From the NCBI GenBank assembly GCA_020152595.1, contig JAIGNY010002020.1, positions 1,577,501 to 1,641,500 on the forward strand: a stretch of DNA of 64,000 nt, in the 5' to 3' direction. The position numbers were made by a program, and so were the translations under genes. Positions 35,487 to 46,126 of the stretch are shown here, one piece after another (within the stretch, counting starts at the first letter, position 1; each line of letters opens with the position of its first letter). The notes beneath the pieces were generated by a model. The model searched no databases and was not told the origin of the DNA. It saw nothing but the letters and a program-made list of their open reading frames with translations. The DNA is from Chiridota heheva (taxonomy: Eukaryota; Echinodermata; Holothuroidea; Apodida; Chiridotidae).

Positions 35487-35872
35487 GTCGAGCTGTCATG
35501 ATATGGGTAAGTGAGCTATTGATTATCATAGACAAATCTTATCGCGATATATCACCATATTGGGATATCTACATGCATGTTATGATTAACTTTTGAAAAT
35601 GGCATGGTTTTTAGCATGCAGATCTCATTTATCCCATAAAACCTGAGAACGAGTCTACACGCAAAGAATTCATAAAGGAATCAGATATATGCTGCAAGTA
35701 TTCAGTTAAAATCTTATTCGTTTGAAATGTTTCTGAAAATCTGTTTCACGAATTTTGGCTTTAATATATAGTTAACATGTGAAAATAACATATCACGATA
35801 TGTTGGTCAGGGTATTTTTGATATCATGGAAAAAACTCAATATTTACGACAATGGATATATCATGACAACCC
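35487..35872. mobile_element. Possible small TIR element
   Basis: gcTGTCATGATATgggt near the left and ggatATATCATGACAaccct near the right form a 12-13 bp inverted repeat around AT-rich DNA with internal atatcgcgatat-like motifs. Target duplications were not certain. Confidence 0.35.
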
Positions 35873-36238
35873 TATTTTATGGGTCAAAATACAACACAAT
35901 GTCCCAAGTACTAAAACCACTCTTTCATTTTTCCAAAGTCAGTTCACATTTTTAAGTATTTCCATGACTTTCCAGGCCTGGATGATAATAAACCCATATT
36001 CTATAACTTTCTGTAAATTCAAGCACCTAGCTGGCAAAATATGTCCAATTCCCTTTCAAATCATTTTGCCTATCCCATCAAATTATAAGTTGACCATAAA
36101 TATAAATATGAAATATCATATAAGAATCTGTGACACCAGGAATTCTGCAAGTTTGAAGAAAGTGAAAAGTTAAGTCATCTAATAATACATTGATAACTAT
36201 CCAATATGTATAACTGAATAATTATTATTTCATTGATC

Positions 36239-36808
36239 TTAAAGGGATATTCCCATGTTTGTTTTGTAATCTTTAATAAGAAAGAGAATTTTTAAGAAAT
36301 AATTTAGTACAAAAATCATGTTGATATATTATTCCTACCAGGAGATATTCAAATTTTAAGATTTACAAAAAAAGACAATAAACAAATAGAGTATGACATC
36401 ATATCAACACATTCTCCCACAAAGTTGATGTATTTCATTCAAATCTATCATCCTTTTATATTAGTAAAACCTGCTAGAAAAATAAATTGTTGAAAGTTAG
36501 GTATTTATATACATTGCCAAATATACCCAAATTCAATAACTTTTAAAAATTGTTTCTAATCATACAGAAACAACCAATTAACATTCAAAGAAATACATTA
36601 ACATTTGCAATGGAGTTGCCCTTATGACATCATCAAATACAAATTCATGATACTGTACAAAAACTGTTAAAAAGCAATTAAGAAATCTTTAAAAATTTAT
36701 ATCTCCTGAATGGAATACGATATCAACCTGATTTTTGTAGCAAATTGGCTCTAAAAGTATGCTTTTTCAAATAAAATTGTAATAAAAACCATGGGAATAT
36801 TCCTTTAG
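36239..36808. mobile_element. MITE-like element, TAAAGG ends, copy 1
   Basis: Left end TTAAAGGGATATTCCCATG, right end CATGGGAATATTCCTTTAG, inverted repeats of about 18 bp with one mismatch. The interior of ~530 bp matches the element at 43.0 kb closely, for example tagtacaaaaatcatgttga, attcctaccaggagatattc and acagaaacaaccaattaaca. No coding capacity. A possible TTAA target is imperfect here (TTAA/TTAG). Confidence 0.85.
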
Positions 36809-37194
36809 AATATAAGTATAAGTTCAGTGGTCAAGAATGTGTATCTTGCATGGTAGAGGACAAAAAGGTAAACAGAACTAGGAGGAAACTATTCTGGTAT
36901 TTTGTTCTGTTCAGGAGAATTAAATTCAAATATGCCATGAATGAAACTAACGAATGTGGTGCTGTAGAAAAGTAACGTCACCCCATCAATGATGTGAGTG
37001 ACAACCACCCTCCATTTCTTGACAATTGTTGACACATTTTAATGAAAATTAATTCAAAAGTTGAAAAAAACTTCTTTTATTTGCAGTAATAAATTATATT
37101 TACTTCATTAATTAGACCATGCTTAGTATTCACCTGTCACACATCCAATAGTTGTTTGCCTAAAAATCTCAGAAAATATTGCAGTAAACTTGAT

Positions 37195-37500
37195 AAAGTT
37201 TGTTGGTTTGTTTGATGAGGTCTTAACAGCACCACGACAATGAGGGTCAAATTGTGCCTGAGAGGTCAGATCATTTTAGAGGTAGGAAGAAAAGAAAACA
37301 GGGAGAGAATGAGAGAAATTCAAGAACAAAAGTCAGAAAGCTGTGATCGAGAGAGGAAGTGCATGGGTGAAACAAAACAAAGTAGGGAGGGGGTGGGAGA
37401 GGAGAATTAAATATGGTTGTAGAGGGAAGCATGATGAAGGAAGGAGATAATTTCATGCGGAGGATTTTTTTAAAAGAACTCAGCAATTGAGTTGTGGGGA
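37195..37500 (+). repeat. R1 dispersed repeat, copy 4
   Basis: gtttgttggtttgtttgatg, aggtcttaacagcacc, tcaaattgtgcctgagaggt, purine-rich body with gtgcatgggtga and gggtgggagaggaga, then tatggttgtagagggaagca. The copy may continue further (ggggagcgagggaagctctg) than the other copies. Confidence 0.8.
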
Positions 37501-38395
37501 GCGAGGGAAGCTCTGAGAAGGTGAAGACTGTTGAGGAACGTGAGGTACTGTAGTCTGAATTCTATCATTTTTGAACACTTTTGAACTATTCTGTTCCTAC
37601 AAGAGCAACATGTTTTTTATCCTTTAACGACAACTACGATATTAAATATTCATTTGTATTTCAGACTTCATTTAAGCACAGTATTTACATCAAAACAAGA
37701 AAAAAGTCCTAACAGTAAAACCAATTAAAAGACTTTCTTCTCAATAATTCATCAGAAACTCCTATTAATTTTCAAAAGTACTATACCAAGAGTAGAAACA
37801 AAATTATTTTTGTCAAATACCAGATCAAAGCACAAGCTGTGAATACATTAATTACCCTAAATCAAATAAAAGGTTTGCTTTCCAATCAAACGAACTTCAT
37901 CCTCAAATACTGCCATTTCCAATCATTATTTCCAACGCATACAGGTAGTGTCTAATTTTTGACAGTTTATGTAATTATGAGCATTATGCACGTTTAATGT
38001 GCACATGTGCTGTTATGCTTATAGCAACTTTATTTTGTGTAATACATACGATTTCCAGTGCACGTTTGTGAGCACTTTGTATTATTAGAAGACGAGAGAA
38101 CAATTTTTTGAGTCCGGAAAAATAAAACCAAATACCATTTTTACAACAATTACATATTAATTACCTTAACAGAATGCTATATGCAGTACAGTACATACAT
38201 AATAAAACAATTGCAGGAAAAAAATGAGCAGAAAGGGAAAAAAAAAGTATGGAATAAATTAATAGAAAATAAGGAGCACAAATGATATATGGCGATGGGC
38301 GTGTTATGTGTTTATTCTACAATGTGGACTCAACGTGAGACAAATTATCAACAAATGGTAATGTCAAGGTAATAAAGGTCAAGCATGTCAAGAGA
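37501..38395. other. No recognisable feature
   Basis: AT-rich sequence without repeat family or exon that I can name. Confidence 0.4.
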
Positions 38396-38733
38396 AGTTT
38401 GATTTTCATGGGCTGAGTTTGATTTTCATGGGCTGAGGATATTTTTATGGGCTGAGGATATTTTCATGGGCTGAGGATATTTTCATGGGCTGATGATATT
38501 TTCATGGGCTGAGGATATTTTCATGGGCTGAGGATATTTTCAAGGGCTGAGGATATTTTCATGGGCTGAGGATATTTTTATGGGCTGAGGGTATTTTTAT
38601 GGGCTGAGGATATTTTCATGGGCTGAGGATATTTTCATGGGCTGAGGATATTTTCATGGGCTGAGGATAATTTCATGGGCTGAGGATATTTTCATGGGCT
38701 GAGGATATTTTCATGGGCTGAGGATATTTTTGT
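38396..38733. repeat. Minisatellite, 19-bp unit, about 17 copies
   Basis: Unit TTTTCATGGGCTGAGGATA with single-base variants; the first two copies read gagtttgattttcatgggct. Confidence 0.97.
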
Positions 38734-39504
38734 GGCTAAAAGAACTTTCATTGTTTAATGTAAAACCACATGATGCTCTTCAGCACTGTTAATTTATAAG
38801 TTACATCAGTACATACAGTACTGCACCTTCACATTTACTGTACATACTATATGGCACCTACAATGTCATTAAGTTCACCATTTATTTCTTATACAGTATC
38901 AAGAGGATTTCATGCATTAATGTTAACAGACTGTTGTATATGGACAGGCAAAATAAGCCACATTGCTTTAGAAGTCTATTACTGTAAAAACCATCATACT
39001 AGCAAACAATTTATTCAAAATCGGTTAAACACTGACCATTTTACAGCATTTTTAGATCTTAGGCATCAATTTGTATATTTTATGTAAGTTTTGTTTTACA
39101 TGCAACCATGGTATTTTCTTCAATTGTAAATCCTGTTTTTTTTTTTAAATCTGTCATACTTCTTTGAATTGTTTCCAAGTGTTTTTTTTCATGTACTCCA
39201 CCTTGATCGGTCATAATTTCAACAAAGTACTGTTAGTCAATATGAAATATTCTTTTATAAAGCAAACTAAACTTTGCATAATTTTTTCCATGGGACATGT
39301 AGAACCAATGTCAGCTTACTTGCTGAACTGTCTGCCAATCACCAATGTAGCACATATGTTGGAAATATTTTTCTCAAAGCCTTATTCTTACATCAGAAAC
39401 ATGAAAACCATTCCTAGACCCCAATTAAAAAGACACATATTGAAGTCAATGGAATCCTGCAATTGAACATTCGTTCCCAAATAATATTCCTTTGACCTAA
39501 CTTT
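38734..39504. other. No recognisable feature
   Basis: AT-rich. Two plus-strand frames (38851-39087; 39164-39466) lack any similarity that I recognise. Confidence 0.4.
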
Positions 39505-40680
39505 AGTTCGGAATTGACATGATTTTGAGCAATTTTCTGCTACCAAAATCATGGCCCTAGCTAGCTTCCTGGAGCTTCGCCCCCTCGACGCCTAGAACGT
39601 CGGCCCTGGATTTGACACGACATTAAGCAATTTTCTGCTCTAAAAATCGAGAGAAGGGATTCTTGGGTTTGAAGCCCCAGCGCAGCTTTGCCCAATAGAT
39701 GTGACACATTTTGAAGCCCTTTTCTGCTATCAAAACCATGACAAACATAGGGCTTCCTGCGAAACCCTGGGTCCTCCACCAGGGCTTCGCGACCTTCACC
39801 CCTATAGCATGCCTAGAGTTGACACAATTTTATGCCCCCAATAATGAATGTGTTACAAATTTATTTCCTTTGGAAAATCTGCAATTTAGGAGAAATCTCC
39901 TTCAATTTTAGAGAAATCTTCCTTCGTTTTTGTAAAAATTGCCTCAATCTCCATAAAATTTCCTACATTTTTGATATATTTTCTTCCATAAGTATATATA
40001 CTTCCATAAAAAGTTTCTTCAATTTTCAGGAAATTTTCTTTATTTTGCGGAAATTTTCATGTTTTTTTAATATTTGAGTAGTTTTCTTCAATTTTCAGAA
40101 AATTTCATTCATTCTGCGGAAATTTTCTTCAATTTTGGGGAATTTCTTCTTCAATTTTGGGATATTTTCTTTTATTTTCGGGAGATTCCCTTAGTTTTCG
40201 GAAAATAACCTTAATTCCGCAGAAATTTTCTTCAATTTTTGGGAAGTTTTCTTCATTTTCCAAGAATTTGCCTTTATTTTTAGGAAATTTCCTTCATTTC
40301 AGTGAAATGTACTTCCATTTTTGTGAAACTTGCTTCCATTTTCTTGAAATTTCCTTCATTTCGGGATATTTTTTAAATATTTGGGCAGTATTTCTTATAT
40401 TTTTTAAAAAATTCTACATTTTGTTGAAATTTTCAGAATATTTTCTTCAATTTTGGAGAAATTTCCTTCATTTTCAGAAGATTTCCTTCATTTTCAGAAA
40501 ATTTCCTTCATTTTCAAAAAATTTCCATCAATTTTCCTAAATTTTTGTTTAATATTTAGGAAAATTTCTTCAATTGTCAGGAAATTTTACCAAAGCAGCG
40601 CTTGCAGAGGCTTCCTCTTCCTGGACCCCTACAGGGCTTTGACGATTCCTAGATTTGAAACACTGATTTTAATCAATTTC
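39505..40680 (+). repeat. Composite tandem array: ~120-bp GC-rich units plus degenerate ~20-bp units
   Basis: About three units with 'ttgacacgacattaagcaat', 'tttctgctctaaaaatc' and a GC-rich half (gcttcctggagcttcgcccc and relatives) run from 39505 to 39845. Then a degenerate array of ~20-bp units (ttttcttcaattttcaggaa and variants) runs to about 40590. A last GC-rich half unit and 'atttgaaacactgattttaa' follow, and that unit is interrupted at 40681 by the hAT-like element. Confidence 0.7.
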
Positions 40681-41850
40681 TAAGCTTGGGCGATATCAAT
40701 ATTTCGATATTCACCCATATCGATATGGTCAATATTGAGTTCAAGGGTCATATCGATATATCGCATATCGATATATGGATATGATGTTTTCCACCGATAT
40801 TGTACTATACATGAACTAATAACGAAGTTAACATGACTACCAAACATGCACCTTTCCTCACTGTACAGCCACAAAAAGTTTGTAATTTGTAATAATATCA
40901 AAGAAGCAGGCAGTCAAGTAATGTTAAAAGTTGATTAAGTCATCATTATTTCAATAAATATTTCCTAAAATTATGTTCCACAGGGCAGGAAATTCTTAAT
41001 TCCGGCATACAATACTGTACTCTGTATGTACAAGCCGCTATAAACATTGCACAATAATATACGTTAATTTTCATGATTTGTAATGGTTGAGCAATTGCAA
41101 TCAATGAGATTTTAAATCCTTAAACATCGCATCTAAATTCCTCAAAAGGAACTGCATTCCCAAATTTATGTGGAAAAGCCCTTAATTGACACCAGAAAGT
41201 AGATTTTATTATCAAAACTAAAAGATTTTATTCTCAAAACTTAAAGATATTTCATCCTCAAAACTAAAAGATATTTCCCACTAATTTGTCCATTCACACA
41301 TCGCACTTTCTGTACAGTAAGCAGAACAAGTGTAGATTTTGAGCCCACTCGTCCGATTTTTAGTAGCAGAGGAAATTTTCTATAAATATTTATTGACTTC
41401 TGAATGTCCAGGTCCTTAAAAAAGTGCAAAAATGATGCCTTTTCAGTAGGAATTCAAAACAAGTGGGACCTAGTATTCAAAGGTAAAGTTGGCTCGTCTT
41501 CATTAACAAAAAAAGCTATATACCAGTTCCACGAAAATAGTGAAAAAATGATATGTTCAAACTTATGGAATTTCAATGTTTCTGTGATTCCTTTTTTTTT
41601 AGAAAGAAACAATGTAAAAAACATTTCCATTCAGAATAATGGGTGTTCATTTAAAGATTGATGTACATATTTCCCATTTAATTCTGTAAATTTACTTTAA
41701 AATATGTACTTTCTATTTTTTGTGCTGGAGCAATATTACCTGGTACAAAACAGTTATATTACTTCAATTTGCATATCAATTTTTTGATATTATCGATATA
41801 TATCTAGCGAAATATCGATATTGTCTGAAGGTAAATATCACCCAAGCTTA
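40681..41850 (-). mobile_element. hAT-like non-autonomous element, copy 2, opposite orientation
   Basis: The ends are TAAGCTTGGGCGATAT and ATATCACCCAAGCTTA, 16-bp inverted repeats with one mismatch. Flanks TCAATTTC (40673-40680) and GCAATTTC (41851-41858) form an 8-bp duplication with one mismatch. The interior is the reverse complement of copy 1, for example taactgttttgtaccaggta on its sense strand. No transposase is visible. Confidence 0.88.
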
Positions 41851-41858
41851 GCAATTTC

Positions 41859-42770
41859 CTGAACAGTTCATGCCAATTTACTTCTATGTGCCCAACGTTT
41901 TACTCTTATAAGCTTTTTTTTTTTTTTTTTTGGGGCGCACCAAAATTCCCTTGCCCCCTCCCTCAGTGAAACAGGACCCACCATGCCACTAGAGGCTGGT
42001 GTTGTCTTTCAGCAGCAGATCTGCAAATGAGTGTGAGTTAAATATTACCTTCTGCAGGTACATGTACAGTATGTTAATTAGTTAGTGCGGGATACAAATT
42101 AAACAGCAAGTGAGGACTTGATATTCGTAACATGTGTCCTATTGAGGCGTGGATATTTGGCAGGAAACCAAAGCTAGCATCATTCACACAATACGTATTG
42201 AGTTACAGTGCATTTACTGAACAAATTCCTTTTGTTTTATAATGCGAGCTAACTTCATGGTTGTAGTTTACATTTTACAAACATCATCCTTCAAGACCAT
42301 GAATTTGCTAATCATGCAAGTCAAGGTTCTGTTATTACAGCCAATAAACTAACATGCATATACAGTAACGCTGGAAGGTGCACACCTTTAGAATCCTTCT
42401 TTTATTTTCTTCACATGCTGAGAATATTCATACTTTCTTTACACATCAATGTCAATGCAATCATCAGAATAGAAGAAGAATTTTCCTTCTTTTTGAGTTT
42501 GTATTGTCCACCTCAGGGTACAAACATAGCCTAAGTAGGGACTGCAGCTGGATGATGGCCAAGAAAAGAGGGAATAATTGATTATTCATAGAGGTTACAT
42601 TTTTATATATATACAAATTTAAATAAATAAGTCTTAACGAAAAAAAGGATTTTTATTTTTCCTCTAACTTCTGACCACACTTGTTAGATTGACATATTTC
42701 ATCACGAACATGTTGTTTCATGTTTTGCACCTTTTCCCGGCTGCTTGATGTGCAATGAAGCTTTTTAATT
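41859..42770. other. No recognisable gene; C-rich patch near 41950
   Basis: AT-rich DNA with tttttttttggggcgcac and ccttgccccctccctcagtg near 41925-41975, resembling the other C-rich patches. No exon seen. Confidence 0.4.
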
Positions 42771-42875
42771 TTAGTAAAAATAGCCAAGCCAGGTATAAAC
42801 ATCACTTTGCGCGTATAAAGCTTTTAGTAAAAATAGCCAAGCCAGGTTTAAACATCACTTTGCGCGTACTAAGGG
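42771..42875. repeat. Two-copy tandem duplication, 53-bp unit
   Basis: ttagtaaaaatagccaagcc, then aggtataaacatcactttgc gcgta, occurs twice in a row with three or so differences. Confidence 0.95.
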
Positions 42876-42991
42876 TATATTTTGAGCATATATGCACTAT
42901 AATCAAACATTTCAACTACTGTACTGTAGGTATTTATTTCTATCATTGATCCTATGAGAATGCACAGGGCTTGGTTACAAGGCTGACTCCT

Positions 42992-43566
42992 TTAAAGAAA
43001 GATTCCCATGGTTTTCAGTAACCTTTCAAAAGAAAGAAAAAAACTTTAGAAACAATTTAGTACAAAAATCATGTTGATATGTTATTCCTACCAGGAGATA
43101 TTCAAATTTTAACGTTCACAAAAAATGGCAATAGATAAATGACATCACAGCAACACATTCTTCCGCAAAGTTGATGTATTTTATTTAAATCTATTATCCT
43201 TTTTTATTAGTAAAACCTGCTAGACAAATAAATTGTTGAAAGTTAGGAGACTATTTATATACTGTACATTGCCAAATATACCCTGCTTCAATAACTTTTG
43301 GAAAATAATGTTTCTAATTATACAGAAACAACCAATTAACATTCAAAGAAATACATAAATATTTGCAATGAAATTTGTCTCTAAGACAACATCAAACACA
43401 AATTCATCATACTGTACAAAAACTTTAAAATGCAACTGGGAAATCTTTAAAAATCCATATCTCCCGAACGGAATATGATATCAACCTGATTTCTGTACCA
43501 AATTGGCTTTAGAAGTATGCTCTTTCAAATAAGTTTTTACAAAAAACCATGGGAATAGTCCTTTAA
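42992..43566. mobile_element. MITE-like element, TAAAGG ends, copy 2, flanked by TTAA
   Basis: The left side reads TTAAAGAAAGATTCCCATGG and the right CCATGGGAATAGTCCTTTAA, so TTAA is present at both outer edges. The interior aligns throughout with the 36.2-kb copy in the same orientation, with scattered substitutions. The TTAA edges suggest a TTAA-targeting transposase of piggyBac type, but the terminal CCC typical of that superfamily is lacking. Confidence 0.8.
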
Positions 43567-44690
43567 CTGCCAGCCTTACTGACAAATTTATAGACACATA
43601 ATTTGTATGTATACTAAATATGTTATAATTACAAAGATTTCTAAAGCAAAATAACAGTAAACAATTTAATTCATCATCATTCATACTTGATAATAATAGG
43701 CCTACAGAGAAATTGATATTTTTTGTACTGTAAAGATAATAGTTTGAAAGTCTGCATCAACCTCAATGCAAGATATATTTCACCAGCATAAACCATTACA
43801 TATACTGTGCTTCACCAAAAAAATAAAAAATTGTACAAAATTCGAATCTAATAAATAATTGAGAGAAATTGTACACGACTGTTACAGTCTTAAAAGCCCA
43901 TCTTCAAGCATACATAATTCATCTGTATTCCCTCTCTAACAATGACCTACAATCTTTAATCAAACATTTTATAAAACCAACAAGATAATTGTCATGGAGA
44001 ACTGACATTGCAGTCATCAGTATAGCAAATATACTATCAAGCAATCAATAATGATGAGACCAGCTATCTACCAAACAATTAAACTGGAATACTGTATAAT
44101 CCTTTGCAAATGATCTATATTTTTATTTTACGTAACAAACTGTCTACTGAGAAATGACATCGTGAGTTATTGGAATCACTTCAAACATCAATTCAATCAC
44201 ACTCATTAGAGATATTATAACAATGCGGAAAAATTAAAATATCTCTGAAGAAACATTTGTGATATTCAGTATGAAGTGACTAGACTTAAGAAATGGAAAA
44301 ATGGTATCCAAGGTGTTCAAAACCTTGGTTTTTTTGTGGGAAGAATTGTGAAGCAAAGGCTAGCAAGTGATATCGAAGGCCCTTTCCAAGTTTCAACTAT
44401 GTGTTAATGTCTCATCATGGCTGCTCCTTGTTCTTACTTCAAAAGATTATCAATACTTCACAAATTTAGCATGAATTTAAAATCAATCAAAATTAAAAAT
44501 CAAGTGCTATTCAAAATTCAATTTTTTCCTGCAGAGAATTTAGTACTCTTTTATGCAATGTAAAAATCACTGTTTGTCCACAGACTTTTAAAGTGATCCT
44601 GCCATACCTTCTTAAAAAAAAATTGAGATTTAACCTGATACAGGTTTTTCATATCCCTAAATTCAATAATCCGTCAAATCCTGGTTCTAA
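43567..44690. other. No recognisable feature
   Basis: AT-rich sequence without gene or repeat family that I can define. Confidence 0.4.
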
Positions 44691-45240
44691 GTCCATTTTC
44701 ATGATGAACTAGAATGGTAAATACGTCATGCTTCACATGCCCATGCAAATTGACATACCACCCCATGACATCCCATCCCTTGTCCCACATGGCATTCAAC
44801 CATATCTCCCACATGACATCCCATCCCATCCCTTGTCCCATGTGGCATTCAATCATATGTCCCACAGGGCATCCCATCCTATGAGCCACATGGCATTCCA
44901 CCCTATGTCCCACATGGATCACATCCCATGTCCCAAATGACATCCCACCTCATGTCCCACATGACATCCCATCCCTTGTCCCACAAGGCATTCCACCATA
45001 TCTCCCACATGGCATTCCACCCTACAGTGTGTCTCATATGACATTCCACAATATGTCCCACATGGCATTCCAACATATGTACCACATGACATCCCTCCCA
45101 ATGTCCCACATGGCATCCCTCCCTGTGTCCCGCAACAGTAGCTTACCACCTAATGTCCCACATGGCATCCCACCTCATGTCCCACCATATGTTCCACATG
45201 GTATCCCTCCTAATGTCCCAATGACATCCTACATTATATT
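44691..45240. repeat. CATG-rich degenerate array, copy 1 (shared family with 58.4 kb)
   Basis: Degenerate 19-30 bp units around 'tcccacatggcattccacc' and 'atgtcccacatgacatccca'. The left flank (aactagaatggtaaatac, gtcatgcttcacatgcccat, gcaa) is homologous to the left flank of the much larger array at 58.4 kb. The two arrays are therefore copies of one dispersed unit, not independent expansions. Confidence 0.85.
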
Positions 45241-45283
45241 CCACACTATATATAAAATAAATCCTACAAATTTCCAACTGATT

Positions 45284-45358
45284 AAGTAGCCCAGTCGGTT
45301 GTGGCTTCGTCTTTTGTGCGAGAAGTTATGAGTTTGAATCTCACCGAGTCTTATTCTT
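45284..45358 (+). repeat. tRNA-like sequence (SINE head or tRNA pseudogene)
   Basis: TAGCCCAGTCGG fits a polymerase III A box and AGTTTGAATCTCACC a B box, about 33 nt apart. Immediately after comes a T-rich tract. Stems were only partly convincing, so a functional tRNA is not claimed. Confidence 0.5.
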
Positions 45359-45954
45359 CTTTTTTTTCTTGCTGTTTCTCGTATTTAAATTTTGATTACT
45401 CGTGAAACAATTAAATTTTCATGTCAGAGACAGTCAAGCTACTGTTTAAATCAAACAGAACGGGTAACAATTTGGCATGAGCTGAATATGACACTGTACC
45501 CGGTAAGCCCTGAAAACTCAGTTCATGTCAAGTGCACAAAACACATCCAGAATCATCTCGTTTTGTTGGGCTTTGCAATTGATAATCAACTTTTACTTTA
45601 AGAATTTATATTACTGCATCCTCCAAGTACACAATGCTGTGGCATTTTGTTTAATATTTGCTTAAAAAATGTAATATTTTAGAAGAACAAACAGAGATGA
45701 TATCGATACTAGTAGTAAAATTTCAATGGGGACCACACGTTATACGTAGCGTCGATTACATACAGTCGTTCCCAAAATGACGTCATTGTGTTATGAGCCT
45801 TAATCTGGGTTTTGCATCTAAGGTGACGGAAAATGCATTTTTCTTTTGTGATTTTCTCGCAGAAAAGGTCATATTTTTGCAAATCAAATAATCCAAAAAA
45901 CATATTTAAAGTAAGATCTGACCCCCATGGTAGGACCACTTTAAGCCTTGCCTT
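45359..45954. other. No recognisable feature
   Basis: AT-rich sequence up to the TTAA-flanked element. Confidence 0.4.
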
Positions 45955-46126
45955 TTAACCCTTAAATCCCCCCAACGTGTTCATAAGGTGACTGCAATTT
46001 TTTGGGACTTTTTTTTTATTCATAATTAATTTTAAGAATTTTCCTTTCGTTTTCTATCACTACGAGTTTAGTTTATATTTTTTATATGAATGCTAAGACA
46101 ATAAAATTTTCAATAAAAAATTCAAA

